Assembly (NCBI GenBank): GCA_030683705.1
Contig: JAUXPP010000029.1
Span: forward strand, 18,216 to 82,215
Source: Polaromonas sp.
GTDB taxonomy: Bacteria; Pseudomonadota; Gammaproteobacteria; Burkholderiales; Burkholderiaceae_C
Direction of reading: 5' to 3'
Length of the DNA: 64,000 nt
The notes under the pieces were generated by a model that was given only the letters and a program-made list of their open reading frames with translations, was not told the origin of the DNA and did no database searches. The translations under genes and the position numbers were made by a program. Positions 1-10,017 of the stretch are shown in pieces (the first letter of the stretch is position 1; every line of letters starts with the position of its first letter).

Positions 1-632
1 AGTTCTACAGCATCGTCTTCGGCGGCTACGTCGCGCTGGCGCTGTGGATGGTGCAGTACTACGTCGGCGAGTTCGGCCTGTCGATCCAGACCGCGGCGCT
101 GCTGGCGGCCTGCTTCTCGCTGCCGGGTGGCGTGCTGCGCGCGCTGGGCGGCGTGCTGTCCGACAAGTACGGCGCGCACCAGGTCACGTGGTGGGTGCTG
201 TGGGTGAGCTGGGTCTGCCTGTTCCTGCTGAGCTACCCGCAGACCGACATGACCATCCTCACCGTCAACGGGCCCAAGACCTTCCACGTCGGCCTGAACG
301 TCTATGCCTTCACCGCGCTGATGTTCATCCTGGGCATCGCCTGGGCCTTCGGCAAGGCCAGCGTCTTCAAGTACATCGGCAACGACTTCCCGCACAACAT
401 CGGCACGGTGAGCGGCATCGTCGGCCTGGCCGGCGGCCTGGGCGGCTTCGTGCTGCCGATCATGTTCGGCGCGCTGATGGACCTCACCGGCATCCGCAGC
501 AGCGCCTTCATGCTGATGTACGGCGTGGTCTGGGTCTCGCTGATCTGGATGTACTGGACCGAGGTTCGCAAGACCGAAATGATGGGCGACAACGCGCCCC
601 TCTCGCCGCTGTCGCGCAGCTTCACGCGCTGA
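1..632 (+). CDS. narK: nitrate/nitrite porter, NNP family (3' part only)
   Basis: C-terminal part of an MFS nitrate/nitrite porter. The gene starts before the window; the frame is open from base 3 and about 210 codons remain. Visible features are successive hydrophobic helices, the MFS loop motif RALGGVLSDKYGAH (about bases 136-180) and a glycine-rich helix, GTVSGIVGLAGGLGGF, typical of NNP porters. It would bring nitrate across the inner membrane for the reductase encoded downstream. A second porter follows after 19 bp, with a good ribosome site (AAGGAG) in the gap. This is the tandem narK1-narK2 order known from pseudomonads and relatives, where the first member is usually the proton-coupled importer. 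The subtype is inferred from position only. Confidence 0.9.
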   Translation, partial: FYSIVFGGYVALALWMVQYYVGEFGLSIQTAALLAACFSLPGGVLRALGGVLSDKYGAHQVTWWVLWVSWVCLFLLSYPQTDMTILTVNGPKTFHVGLNVYAFTALMFILGIAWAFGKASVFKYIGNDFPHNIGTVSGIVGLAGGLGGFVLPIMFGALMDLTGIRSSAFMLMYGVVWVSLIWMYWTEVRKTEMMGDNAPLSPLSRSFTR

Positions 633-651
633 ACTCCAAGGAGAAAAGACC

Positions 652-2304
652 ATGAACGCCAACACCGCCGCCCGCGCGCCGCAGAGCGCACCGAGCGGTG
701 CCGACATCACCGACTGGCGCCCCGAGGACGAAGCGTTCTGGGCCGGCACCGGCAAGAAGATCGCCTACCGCAACCTCTGGATCTCGGTGCCGGCGCTGCT
801 GTGCGGTTTCGCGGTCTGGGGCATGTGGGGAATCATCACGGTGCAGATGCTCAACCTGGGCTTCCCTTTCACCCAGGCCGAACTCTTCACGCTGACGGCC
901 ATCGCCGGCCTGGCCGGCGCCACCATGCGCATCCCGGCCTCCTTCCTGATCCGGCTGGCCGGCGGGCGCAACACCATCTTCCTGACGACGTCGATGCTGC
1001 TGGCGCCGGCCATAGGCACCGGCATCGTGCTGCAGCACCCCGAGTGGCCGCTGTGGTCCTTCCAGCTGATGGCTCTGTGGTCGGGCGTGGGTGGCGGCAA
1101 CTTCGCCAGTTCGATGTCCAACATCAGCACTTTCTTCCCCAAGCGCCTGCAGGGCACGGCGCTCGGCCTGAATGCCGGCCTGGGCAACTTCGGCGTCACC
1201 GCCATGCAGATCGTCATTCCCCTGGTGATGACGGTCGGCCTGTTCGGCAGTTTCGGCGGTGAATCGATGACGCTGGTCAAGGACAGCGGCTGGATTCTCG
1301 GAAAAATCACCGCCGGGACGCCGACCTGGATCCAGAACGCCGGCTTCGCCTGGCTGCTGTCGCTGGTGCCGCTGTCGGTCATCTGTTTTTTCGGCATGAA
1401 CAACCTGACCACCGTTTCGCCCGCCATAGGCGGCACCATCCCGGCCTTCCTCAAAATCATCTGGCTGTACACCCTGTCCTTCGTGCCGGCCGGTGTCGGG
1501 CTGTACCTCTACCTGCCCAAACCCACGGGGCTGGGCCTGCTCAACATGTGGGTCGCCATGCCATTGATTGTGGTGAGCACCCTGATGGTGTTGAAAGTGA
1601 CGGCTTTCGGCCCGATGAAGGAAGCCATTGCCAAGCAGTTCTCGATCTTCAGCAACAAACACACCTGGTCGCTGACCCTGCTGTACATCGTGACTTTCGG
1701 TTCCTTCATTGGTTTTTCGATGGCCTTGCCGCTGGCGATCACGGTGATCTTCGGCATCAGCCACGTGCCGGACGCCGCCGGCGTCATGCAGCACACGCTG
1801 AAGAACCCGAACGCACCGTCGGCACTGACCTTTGCCTGGATAGGCCCGTTTGTCGGCGCGCTGATCCGGCCCGTGGGCGGCTGGGTCTCGGACAAGGTCG
1901 GCGGCTCCATCGTGACGCAGATCATCTCCGCCATCATGGTGGTGGCCTCGGTCGCCGTGGGCTACGTCATGCTGCTGGCCTACAAGTCGGCCACGCCGGA
2001 GCAGTATTTCCTGGTCTTCATGGTGCTGTTCGTCGTGCTGTTTGCCGCCAGCGGCATCGGCAACGGCTCCACCTTCCGCACGATTGGCGTGATCTTCGAC
2101 CGTCAGCAGGCCGGCCCGGTCCTGGGCTGGACCTCGGCGATTGCCGCCTACGGCGCTTTCATCGCCCCGGTGGTCATCGGTGCGCAGATCAAGGCCGGCA
2201 CGCCCGAAAACGCCATGTACGGCTTCGCCATCTTCTATGCCCTGTGTTTGGTCCTGAACTGGTGGTTTTACCTGCGCCGCGGCGCCGAAATCAAAAACCC
2301 CTGA
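652..2304 (+). CDS. narK2: nitrate/nitrite porter, NarK2-like
   Basis: Full-length NNP-family MFS porter of 550 residues. It has about 12 membrane helices and a roughly 40-residue hydrophilic N-terminus that simple NarK proteins lack. Both nitrate-signature regions are visible: GLNAGLGNFGV (about residues 173-183) and GIGNGSTFRTIGVIF (about 468-482). The MFS-type loop RPVGGWVSDKVGG is also present. In tandem NarK pairs the second member is usually the nitrate/nitrite exchanger that removes nitrite made by NarG; here that is inference from order. The start at 652 has AAGGAGAAAAG just upstream. narG follows after 42 bp with its own ribosome site, so the porters and the reductase look like one transcript. 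Confidence 0.92.
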   Translation: MNANTAARAPQSAPSGADITDWRPEDEAFWAGTGKKIAYRNLWISVPALLCGFAVWGMWGIITVQMLNLGFPFTQAELFTLTAIAGLAGATMRIPASFLIRLAGGRNTIFLTTSMLLAPAIGTGIVLQHPEWPLWSFQLMALWSGVGGGNFASSMSNISTFFPKRLQGTALGLNAGLGNFGVTAMQIVIPLVMTVGLFGSFGGESMTLVKDSGWILGKITAGTPTWIQNAGFAWLLSLVPLSVICFFGMNNLTTVSPAIGGTIPAFLKIIWLYTLSFVPAGVGLYLYLPKPTGLGLLNMWVAMPLIVVSTLMVLKVTAFGPMKEAIAKQFSIFSNKHTWSLTLLYIVTFGSFIGFSMALPLAITVIFGISHVPDAAGVMQHTLKNPNAPSALTFAWIGPFVGALIRPVGGWVSDKVGGSIVTQIISAIMVVASVAVGYVMLLAYKSATPEQYFLVFMVLFVVLFAASGIGNGSTFRTIGVIFDRQQAGPVLGWTSAIAAYGAFIAPVVIGAQIKAGTPENAMYGFAIFYALCLVLNWWFYLRRGAEIKNP

Positions 2305-2346
2305 CCCGCCGCTGGGCCCGCTTTTACCGCTTTAACGGAGAAACCA

Positions 2347-5300
2347 ATGAGTCATTTTCTTGATCGGCTGAGCCACTTTTCCAACCCCAGGGAGTCCTTC
2401 TCCGGTGCGCACGGCGTCACCACGGCCGAAGACCGCACCTGGGAAGACGCTTACCGCAACCGCTGGGCGCACGACAAGATCGTGCGCAGCACCCATGGCG
2501 TGAACTGCACGGGCTCTTGCTCGTGGAAGATTTATGTCAAGGGCGGCATCGTCACCTGGGAAACCCAGCAGACCGACTACCCGCGCACGCGCTGGGACAT
2601 GCCCAACCATGAGCCGCGCGGCTGCTCGCGCGGTGCCAGCTACAGCTGGTACCTGTACAGCGCCAACCGCGTCAAGTACCCCATGGTGCGTGCGCGCCTG
2701 CTCAAGCACTGGCGCGAGGCACGTTTGACGCTGCCGCCGGTCGAGGCCTGGGCGGCCGTGGTGCAGGACGACGCCAAGCGGCGCGACTACCAGAGCGTGC
2801 GCGGCCTGGGCGGGTTTGTGCGTTCCAGCTGGGACGAGGTCAACGAGATCATCGCGGCCTCCAATGTCCACACGATCAAGAAACACGGCGCCGACCGCAT
2901 CATCGGCTTCTCGCCGATCCCGGCGATGTCCATGGTGAGTTACGCCTCCGGCTCGCGTTACCTGTCGCTGATAGGCGGCGTCTGCATGAGTTTTTACGAC
3001 TGGTATTGCGACCTGCCTCCGTCCAGCCCCCAGGTTTGGGGTGAGCAGACCGACGTGCCGGAATCGGCCGACTGGTACAACTCGGGCTTCATCATTGCCT
3101 GGGGTTCCAACGTGCCGCAGACACGGACCCCCGATGCGCACTTCTTCACCGAAGTTCGTTACAAGGGCACCAAGACCGTGGCGATCACGCCCGACTATTC
3201 CGAGGTCGCCAAACTCTCCGACCTGTGGCTGCACCCCAAGCAGGGCACCGATGCCGCGGTCGCCATGGCCATGGGCCATGTGATCCTGAAAGACTTCTAT
3301 TTCGGTGGCAACGGCAAGCCGCGCTCGGCCTACTTCGACCACTACGCACGCCGTTACACCGACCTGCCCATGCTGGTCATGCTCAAGGAACACCAGCTGG
3401 AAAACGGCGAGACCGTCATGGTGCCGGACCGTTATGTGCGCGCATCCGACTTCAACGGCAAGCTCGGCCAGGCGAACAACCCCGAGTGGAAAACCGTGGC
3501 CTTCGATGCGCAGGGCAAGGTCGTGTTGCCGCACGGCGCCATCGGCTTTCGCTGGGGCCCGGATGGCCGTGCCGACGCCGGGCAGTGGAACCTCGAATCG
3601 AAAGAGGCGCGCCAGGGTGACGAGGTCACGCTCAAGCTGTCGGTGATGGAGGGTGACGCGCCCAGCGCCGACAGCGCCCAGGTCGGCTTCCCGTACTTCG
3701 GCGGCATCCACCACGACCATTTCCAGAACAACGAACAGGGCGATGTGCTGGTGCGTACCGTGCCGGTGCAGCGCATTTCGCTCGGCAAGGCCGGCGAGGA
3801 GCGCTCGGCGCTGGTGGCCACGGTGTTCGACCTGCAGGCCGCGCAATACGGCATTCCCCGCGGCCTGCCCGGTGAACTGGCCGCCGCCGACTTTGACGAC
3901 AACACCCCCTACACCCCGGCCTGGCAGGAGCAGATCACCGGTGTGCCGCGCGACCAGATCATCGCTGTCGCACGCCAGTTTGCCGACAATGCCGACAAGA
4001 CCGAGGGCCGCTCCATGGTCATCATCGGCGCCGGCATGAACCACTGGTACCACAGTGACATGAATTACCGCAGCGTCATCAACATGCTGATGATGTGCGG
4101 CTGTATCGGCAAGAGCGGCGGCGGCTGGGCGCACTACGTGGGCCAGGAAAAGCTGCGGCCGCAGACCGGCTGGACACCGCTGGCCTTCGCGCTCGACTGG
4201 ATCCGTCCGCCCCGGCAGATGAACTCCACCAGTTTCTTTTATGCGCACACCGACCAGTGGCGCTACGAGAAGCTCGGCGTGGACGAGGTGCTGTCGCCAC
4301 TGGCCGACAAAAAGCTCTACGGCGGCAGCATGATCGACTACAACGTGCGCGCCGAGCGCATGGGCTGGCTGCCGAGCGCGCCGCAACTGCAGACCCACCC
4401 CATGCAGGTGGTCAAGGACGCACAGGCCGCCGGCCTGGACGCCAAGGACTATGTCGTCAAGTCGCTCAAGGACGGCTCGCTCAAGATGAGTTGCGAGGAC
4501 CCGGACCATCCGGACAACTGGCCGCGCAACATGTTTGTCTGGCGCTCCAACATCATCGGTTCGTCGGGCAAGGGCCATGAGTATTTCCTCAAGCATCTTC
4601 TCGGCACCGACAACGGCGTTCAGGGCAAGGATCTGGGTGCCGAAGAGGGCAAGCCCGAGGAAGTCGTCTGGCACGACAAGGCGCCCGAAGGCAAGCTGGA
4701 CCTGCTGGTCACGCTGGACTTCCGCATGAGCACGACCTGCCTTTACTCGGACATCGTGCTGCCGACCGCGACCTGGTACGAAAAGAACGACCTCAACACC
4801 AGCGACATGCACCCCTTCATCCATCCGCTGTCCACCGCGGTGGACCCGGTGTGGCAATCAAAAAGCGACTGGGAAATCTACAAGGGCTTCGCAAAAAGAT
4901 TCAGCGAGCTGTGCGAAGGCCATCTCGGTGTCGAAAAGGAAATAGTACTGACCCCGGTGATGCACGATTCACCTGCCGAACTGGCCCAGCCGTTCGAGGT
5001 CAAGGACTGGAAACGCGGCGAGTGCGAACTGGTGCCGGGCAAGACGGCGCCCCAGATGCAGGTGGTCGAACGCGACTACCCCAACGTCTACAAACGTTTC
5101 ACGGCGGTCGGGCCCCTGCTCACCAAGGTGGGCAACGGCGGCAAGGGCATTGCCTGGAACACCGAAACCGAAGTGCGGCAACTCGGCGAACTCAACGGCC
5201 TGGTGACCGAGCCCGGCGTGACCCAGGGCATGCCGCGCATCAACAGCGACATCGACGCCTGCGAAATGGTGTTGCAACTCGCGCCCGAAACCAACGGCCA

Positions 5301-6165
5301 CGTGGCGGTCAAGGCCTGGGCGGCACTGGGCAAGCAGACCGGCCGTGAGCACACCCACCTGGCGCTGCACCGCGAGGACGAGAAGATCCGCTTTCGCGAC
5401 ATCCAGGCGCAGCCGCGCAAGATCATCAGCTCGCCGACCTGGAGCGGCATCGAATCGGAAACCGTGTCCTACAACGCCGGCTACACCAATGTGCATGAAT
5501 TGATCCCATGGCGCACCCTCACGGGCCGCCAGCAGTTTTACCAGGACCACCCGTGGATGCTGGCTTTCGGCGAGGGCCTGGCCAGCTACCGGCCACCGGT
5601 GAACCTGAAGGCCACTGCCGGGGTACACGGTATCCGCAGCAACGGCAACACCGAGATATTGCTGAACTTCATCACGCCGCACCAGAAGTGGGGCATTCAC
5701 TCGACCTACACCGACAACCTGTTGATGCTGACGCTGAGCCGGGGCGGGCCCATCATCTGGCTCAGTGAAGACGATGCCAAGGTGATCGGCGTGGAAGACA
5801 ACGACTGGATCGAGGCCTACAACGTCAACGGCGCGATTGCCGCGCGGGCCGTGGTCAGCCAGCGTGTCAAGCCCGGCATGGTAATGATGTACCACGCGCA
5901 GGAAAAAATCGTCAACACCCCGGGGTCGGAGATCACCGGCCAGCGTGGCGGCATTCACAACTCGGTGACGCGCATCGTGCTCAAGCCGACCCACATGATA
6001 GGCGGCTACGCCCAGCTGTCCTGGGGCTTCAACTATTACGGGACCATAGGCACCAACCGCGATGAATTCGTGGTGGTGCGCAAGATGGACAAGGTCGACT
6101 GGCTGGACACGCCGCGCGATGACGAGCGTGCCTTCGCCGTGCAACAAATGGGAGAGGCAGCATGA
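2347..6165 (+). CDS. narG: respiratory nitrate reductase, alpha subunit
   Basis: Catalytic subunit of membrane-bound nitrate reductase, 1272 residues. It reduces nitrate to nitrite on the cytoplasmic side, using a bis-MGD molybdenum cofactor and the FS0 iron-sulphur cluster. The FS0 ligands are seen as His50, Cys54, Cys58 and Cys93, one residue offset from the E. coli set, and the molybdenum-ligand aspartate is Asp222 in YCDLPPSSPQVW. Length matches the family (about 1250). There is no twin-arginine signal, as expected for the NarG type rather than Nap. The start at 2347 follows an ACGGAG ribosome site. The stop overlaps narH by ATGA, so subunit synthesis is probably coupled. No defect is visible. 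Confidence 0.98.
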   Translation: MSHFLDRLSHFSNPRESFSGAHGVTTAEDRTWEDAYRNRWAHDKIVRSTHGVNCTGSCSWKIYVKGGIVTWETQQTDYPRTRWDMPNHEPRGCSRGASYSWYLYSANRVKYPMVRARLLKHWREARLTLPPVEAWAAVVQDDAKRRDYQSVRGLGGFVRSSWDEVNEIIAASNVHTIKKHGADRIIGFSPIPAMSMVSYASGSRYLSLIGGVCMSFYDWYCDLPPSSPQVWGEQTDVPESADWYNSGFIIAWGSNVPQTRTPDAHFFTEVRYKGTKTVAITPDYSEVAKLSDLWLHPKQGTDAAVAMAMGHVILKDFYFGGNGKPRSAYFDHYARRYTDLPMLVMLKEHQLENGETVMVPDRYVRASDFNGKLGQANNPEWKTVAFDAQGKVVLPHGAIGFRWGPDGRADAGQWNLESKEARQGDEVTLKLSVMEGDAPSADSAQVGFPYFGGIHHDHFQNNEQGDVLVRTVPVQRISLGKAGEERSALVATVFDLQAAQYGIPRGLPGELAAADFDDNTPYTPAWQEQITGVPRDQIIAVARQFADNADKTEGRSMVIIGAGMNHWYHSDMNYRSVINMLMMCGCIGKSGGGWAHYVGQEKLRPQTGWTPLAFALDWIRPPRQMNSTSFFYAHTDQWRYEKLGVDEVLSPLADKKLYGGSMIDYNVRAERMGWLPSAPQLQTHPMQVVKDAQAAGLDAKDYVVKSLKDGSLKMSCEDPDHPDNWPRNMFVWRSNIIGSSGKGHEYFLKHLLGTDNGVQGKDLGAEEGKPEEVVWHDKAPEGKLDLLVTLDFRMSTTCLYSDIVLPTATWYEKNDLNTSDMHPFIHPLSTAVDPVWQSKSDWEIYKGFAKRFSELCEGHLGVEKEIVLTPVMHDSPAELAQPFEVKDWKRGECELVPGKTAPQMQVVERDYPNVYKRFTAVGPLLTKVGNGGKGIAWNTETEVRQLGELNGLVTEPGVTQGMPRINSDIDACEMVLQLAPETNGHVAVKAWAALGKQTGREHTHLALHREDEKIRFRDIQAQPRKIISSPTWSGIESETVSYNAGYTNVHELIPWRTLTGRQQFYQDHPWMLAFGEGLASYRPPVNLKATAGVHGIRSNGNTEILLNFITPHQKWGIHSTYTDNLLMLTLSRGGPIIWLSEDDAKVIGVEDNDWIEAYNVNGAIAARAVVSQRVKPGMVMMYHAQEKIVNTPGSEITGQRGGIHNSVTRIVLKPTHMIGGYAQLSWGFNYYGTIGTNRDEFVVVRKMDKVDWLDTPRDDERAFAVQQMGEAA

Positions 6166-7694
6166 AGGTACGCGCACAAATCGGCATGGTGCTGAACCTG
6201 GACAAGTGCATCGGCTGCCACACCTGTTCGGTCACCTGCAAAAACGTCTGGACCAGCCGGCCCGGCATGGAATACGCCTGGTTCAACAACGTGGAGACCA
6301 AGCCCGGCATCGGTTACCCCAAGGAGTGGGAAAACCAGGACAAATGGAACGGCGGCTGGGTACGCAAGGCCGATGGCTCCATCGAGCCGCGCCAGGGCGG
6401 CAAGTGGAAGCTGCTGATGCGCATCTTCTCCAACCCGAACATGCCGCAGATCGACGACTACTACGAGCCCTTCACCTTCGACTACGACCACCTGCAGTCG
6501 GCGCCGGAAATGCAGGCCACGCCGACGGCGCGCCCGCGCAGCCTGATCACCGGCAAGCGCATGGAAAAAATCGAGTGGGGCCCGAACTGGGAAGAGATCC
6601 TCGGCGGCGAGTTTTCCAAGCGCAGCAAGGACGCCAACCTGGCGAACTTCGACCAGGTCCAGAAAGACATGGTCGGCCAGTTCGAGAACACCTTCATGAT
6701 GTATTTGCCGCGCCTGTGCGAGCACTGCCTGAACCCGGCCTGCGTGGCGTCCTGCCCGTCGGGCTCGATCTACAAGCGCGAGGAAGACGGCATTGTGCTG
6801 ATCGACCAGGACAAGTGCCGCGGCTGGCGCATGTGTGTCTCGGGTTGCCCGTACAAGAAAATCTACTACAACTGGAAAAGCGGCAAGGCCGAGAAATGCA
6901 CCTTCTGCTACCCGCGCATTGAAGCCGGCCAGCCGACGGTCTGCAGCGAAACCTGCGTGGGCCGCATCCGCTATCTCGGTGTGGTGCTGTATGACGCCGA
7001 CCGCATCCAGGAAGCGGCCAGCGTGGAAGACGACAAGGACCTGTACCAGGCCCAGCTCGACATCTTCCTGGACCCGAACGATCCGAAGGTGATTGAGCAG
7101 GCGCGCAAGGACGGCATTCCCGAAGCCTGGCTGGAAGGCGCCCGCCGCAGCCCGGTCTACAAGATGGCTGTGGAGTGGAAGGTGGCGCTGCCGCTACACC
7201 CCGAGTACCGCACGCTGCCCATGGTCTGGTACGTGCCGCCGCTGTCGCCGATCACCTCGGCGGCCAACGCCGGCCAGATCGGCATCAACGGCGAACTGCC
7301 CGACATCGCGCAGATGCGTATTCCCGTGCAGTACCTGGCCAACCTGCTGACCGCGGGCGATACGGCACCAGTGATCCGTTCACTGCAGCGCATGCTGGCG
7401 ATGCGCTCCTACCAGCGCAGCAAACATGTGGACCAGGTGCAGAACCTGGCGGTGCTGGAGCAGGCCGGTCTGACGGTGGCCGAGGTCGAGGAGATGTACC
7501 ACATCATGGCGATTGCCAACTACGAAGACCGCTTCGTGATCCCGAGCACACATCGCGAATACGCCGAGAACGCCTTCGATATGCGCGGCGGCTGTGGTTT
7601 TACCTTCGGCAATGGCTGCTCCGACGGCGCCAGCGATGTCAGCCTGTTCGGCGGCAACAAGAAACGCACAATTCCCATCAAGGTGGAGGCCTGA
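6162..7694 (+). CDS. narH: respiratory nitrate reductase, beta subunit
   Basis: Electron-transfer subunit, 510 residues, carrying one [3Fe-4S] and three [4Fe-4S] clusters between NarI haem and NarG. The first cysteine group is Cys16, Cys19, Cys22, Cys26 (CIGCHTCSVTC). Later groups lie near residues 186-198 (CEHCLNPACVASCP) and 219-232 (CRGWRMCVSGCP), followed by CTFCYPR. In the third group Trp222 stands where a cysteine would complete a four-iron cluster, which is the known signature of the NarH [3Fe-4S] site. The start overlaps the narG stop by four bases. narJ follows after three bases. Confidence 0.98.
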   Translation: MKVRAQIGMVLNLDKCIGCHTCSVTCKNVWTSRPGMEYAWFNNVETKPGIGYPKEWENQDKWNGGWVRKADGSIEPRQGGKWKLLMRIFSNPNMPQIDDYYEPFTFDYDHLQSAPEMQATPTARPRSLITGKRMEKIEWGPNWEEILGGEFSKRSKDANLANFDQVQKDMVGQFENTFMMYLPRLCEHCLNPACVASCPSGSIYKREEDGIVLIDQDKCRGWRMCVSGCPYKKIYYNWKSGKAEKCTFCYPRIEAGQPTVCSETCVGRIRYLGVVLYDADRIQEAASVEDDKDLYQAQLDIFLDPNDPKVIEQARKDGIPEAWLEGARRSPVYKMAVEWKVALPLHPEYRTLPMVWYVPPLSPITSAANAGQIGINGELPDIAQMRIPVQYLANLLTAGDTAPVIRSLQRMLAMRSYQRSKHVDQVQNLAVLEQAGLTVAEVEEMYHIMAIANYEDRFVIPSTHREYAENAFDMRGGCGFTFGNGCSDGASDVSLFGGNKKRTIPIKVEA

Positions 7695-7697
7695 ACC

Positions 7698-8405
7698 ATG
7701 GCACTTTTCAACAACACCCCCGCCGTGGCTTCTAAGAGCCTGCGTGTGCTGGCCCGGCTGCTCGGCTACCCCGACGCCGAGCTGCGCAGCCACCTGGGCG
7801 CGCTGCGCGAGGCCCTGCATGAAGAACATGCGCTGCAGCCATCGCGGCTGGCCGAACTTGATGCCCTGATCGAAGCGCTCGCGCGGGCACCGGCGCTGGC
7901 GAGCGAGGCGGCTTATGTCGAACTATTCGACCGCGGCCGCGCCACCTCGCTGCACCTGTTCGAACACGTGCACGGCGACTCGCGCGATCGCGGGCCGGCC
8001 ATGATCGACCTAGCGCAAACCTACGAGAAGGCCGGCATGTACCTGGCAGAAGGCGAGATGCCGGACTTCCTGCCGGTGGTGCTCGAATTCACCTCGACGC
8101 AGCCGCCACGCGAGGCGCGCGAGTTTCTGGCAGAGATGGCGCACATCTTCAACGCGGTTTTCGCGGCGCTGCAGCAGCGCGACAGCGCCTATGCCTCGGT
8201 GCTGGGCGCCTTGCTGGAACTGGCGGGGGAAAAGGCCCAGCCGGTGCAGATTGCTGCGGAAGAGGCGATCGACGCGGTCTGGGAAGAGCCGGTCGTCTTC
8301 GATGGCTGTTCGTCCAGGGGCCAGGCCAGGCCCGACCAGCCACAACCCATCCACATCGTGCCGCATGTGCGCAAGGCACAGCCCAGCCAAGGAGTACAAG
8401 CATGA
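7698..8405 (+). CDS. narJ: nitrate reductase assembly chaperone
   Basis: NarJ-type chaperone of 235 residues (TorD/DmsD/NarJ fold). It binds apo-NarG in the cytoplasm and directs cofactor insertion and membrane attachment; it is not part of the final enzyme. The family core LHLFEHVHGDSRDRGPAM (about residues 93-110) and the following DLAQTYEKAGMYL are clear. The protein is all-helical in appearance and has no membrane segments. The start at 7698 is preceded by GGTGGAGGC, a strong ribosome site inside the narH end. The C-terminal 30 residues are less conserved. It overlaps narI by ATGA, the standard narGHJI order. Confidence 0.96.
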   Translation: MALFNNTPAVASKSLRVLARLLGYPDAELRSHLGALREALHEEHALQPSRLAELDALIEALARAPALASEAAYVELFDRGRATSLHLFEHVHGDSRDRGPAMIDLAQTYEKAGMYLAEGEMPDFLPVVLEFTSTQPPREAREFLAEMAHIFNAVFAALQQRDSAYASVLGALLELAGEKAQPVQIAAEEAIDAVWEEPVVFDGCSSRGQARPDQPQPIHIVPHVRKAQPSQGVQA

Positions 8406-9124
8406 GCCCCGGACTTCACGGATTCCTTTTTGGGGTCTATCCCTACATCTGCCTGACGGTGTTCCTGCTCGGCAGCCTGATCCGCTTCGACCGCGACCAG
8501 TACACCTGGAAAAGCGACTCGTCGCAGTTGCTGCGCACCGGCCTGCTGCGCTGGGGCAGCAACCTGTTCCACGTGGGCATCCTGTTCCTGTTTTTCGGCC
8601 ATCTGGTCGGTTTGCTGACACCCCATGCGGTGTATGGTTTTTTCATGGACGCAGCGACCAAGCAGCGCATGGCGATCTACGCGGGCGGCGTTGCCGGCGT
8701 CATCTGCTTCGTCGGCCTGTCGATGCTGATTTACCGCCGCATGTTTGACCCGCGCATCCGTTACACCAGCCACAAGACCGATCTCGCGATCCTGCTGATC
8801 CTCTGGGTGCAGCTGGTGGTAGGCCTGATCACCCTGCCGTATTCCTGGGGACACGCCGATGGCAGCGTGATGCTGATCCTGGCCGAATGGGCGCAGCGCA
8901 TCCTCACCCTGCGCGAGGTGGACTCTGCAGCGCTGGCCGTCCTGCCCTGGCCCTATCGCTTCCACATCGTGTTCGGCATGACCATCTTCCTGCTGTTCCC
9001 CTTCAGCCGCCTGGTTCATGTGTGGAGCGGCTTCGGATCGGTGGCCTACCTGTTCCGTCCCTCCCAGGTCGTGCGTAGCCGCCGCCTGGGTGTTCCCCGG
9101 GCCAAATCGCCCGGCAGCCGCTGA
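8402..9124 (+). CDS. narI: respiratory nitrate reductase, gamma subunit (cytochrome b)
   Basis: Membrane di-haem cytochrome b of 240 residues with five hydrophobic helices. It oxidises quinol on the periplasmic side and passes electrons to NarH. The four haem-ligand histidines of the family are seen as His57 and His67 (helix 2) and His188 and His206 (helix 5), a constant +1 offset from E. coli NarI (56, 66, 187, 205). The tail after about residue 220 is basic and cytoplasmic. It ends 32 bp before the parvulin gene. Convincing and complete. Confidence 0.97.
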   Translation: MSPGLHGFLFGVYPYICLTVFLLGSLIRFDRDQYTWKSDSSQLLRTGLLRWGSNLFHVGILFLFFGHLVGLLTPHAVYGFFMDAATKQRMAIYAGGVAGVICFVGLSMLIYRRMFDPRIRYTSHKTDLAILLILWVQLVVGLITLPYSWGHADGSVMLILAEWAQRILTLREVDSAALAVLPWPYRFHIVFGMTIFLLFPFSRLVHVWSGFGSVAYLFRPSQVVRSRRLGVPRAKSPGSR

Positions 9125-9156
9125 CCCCTGACCCCTGCAAGAAAAGAGATGCCCCC

Positions 9157-10017
9157 ATGACCACCCAGACGCTTTCTTCACCCGCTGCAGCCCAGGGCTG
9201 CGGCAGCGGCTCCTGCCAGTGTGCTTCTGCCGCAGCCGCGCCGGCCCCGCCTCAAGCGCTTGTCAACGGCATCGCCCTGCATGCGCCCGACCAGCGGCCC
9301 GACACCGCCACCTTGCGCGAACTGGCCTACGCCGAACTGCTGCGCCAGCAGGCGGTGTCGCAAGGCCTGCTGCCGCGCCACACCGGCCTGACCACCCCGG
9401 AACTCGGCCAGGCCGAACGCGAGATCATCGAAACCATGGTGGACCAGCAGGTGGTCACGCCGCACCCCACCGAAGTCGAAGGGCGGCGTTATTACGAAGC
9501 GCACAAGGCGCAGTTCCTGGTGGGGCAGGCACTGCACGTACGGCACATCCTGTTTGCGGTCACACCCGGCGTCAACGTCCAGGCACTCACCGTGCACGCC
9601 GAACGTGCCTTGCTGGAGCTGTCGCACAAGGGGGTGTCCCCGGAGCGGTTTGCCCAGTTGGCCGCCGAGCTGTCCAACTGCCCGAGCAGCGCCCAGGGCG
9701 GCGACCTCGGCTGGATCACGCCGGACGACTGCGCGCCGGAACTGGCGACCGAGCTGTTTCATCTCCAGCATGCGCAAACCGGCACCGGCGTGCATCCGCG
9801 CCTGTTCCACACGCGTTTCGGTTTCCACATCATCGAGGTGCTGGAGCGCCGCAACGGCATCCAGCCCGCCTATGAGGAAGTGCGCGAACGTATCGCCGCG
9901 CTGTTGACCATGCAGTCGCGCGCCCGCGCCCTGCACCAGTTCATGACCCTGCTGGTGGGGGAGGCGGAGGTCAAAGGCATCGCCCTGGAAGGGGCTGATT
10001 CGCCGCTGGTGCAATGA
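9157..10017 (+). CDS. parvulin-type peptidyl-prolyl isomerase (NifM/PpiC-like)
   Basis: Protein of 286 residues with a parvulin rotamase domain at about residues 124-220, including the LHVRHILFAV strand, GGDLGWITPDDCAPEL and FHTRFGFHIIEVLERRNG. A SurA/NifM-like helical region precedes it. The first 30 residues are odd: an alanine-rich, cysteine-containing stretch (CGSGSCQCAS) with no signal peptide, so the protein is predicted cytoplasmic. A gene of this type directly after narI is a known arrangement in pseudomonads and comamonads, and the protein may help fold or mature the reductase; that role is inference. The start at 9157 follows AAAAGAGATG. It overlaps the next gene by ATGA. Confidence 0.9.
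   Translation: MTTQTLSSPAAAQGCGSGSCQCASAAAAPAPPQALVNGIALHAPDQRPDTATLRELAYAELLRQQAVSQGLLPRHTGLTTPELGQAEREIIETMVDQQVVTPHPTEVEGRRYYEAHKAQFLVGQALHVRHILFAVTPGVNVQALTVHAERALLELSHKGVSPERFAQLAAELSNCPSSAQGGDLGWITPDDCAPELATELFHLQHAQTGTGVHPRLFHTRFGFHIIEVLERRNGIQPAYEEVRERIAALLTMQSRARALHQFMTLLVGEAEVKGIALEGADSPLVQ

Noticed and set aside
2305..2346. FNR/Dnr-type box (TTGAT-N4-ATCAA) before narG
   Set aside because: No matching dyad is present in this gap; control is probably exerted upstream of the first narK gene, outside the window.
2332..4857. 841-codon open frame antisense to narG
   Set aside because: High-GC shadow of narG; no ribosome site, no domain, and narG is certain from its cluster ligands.
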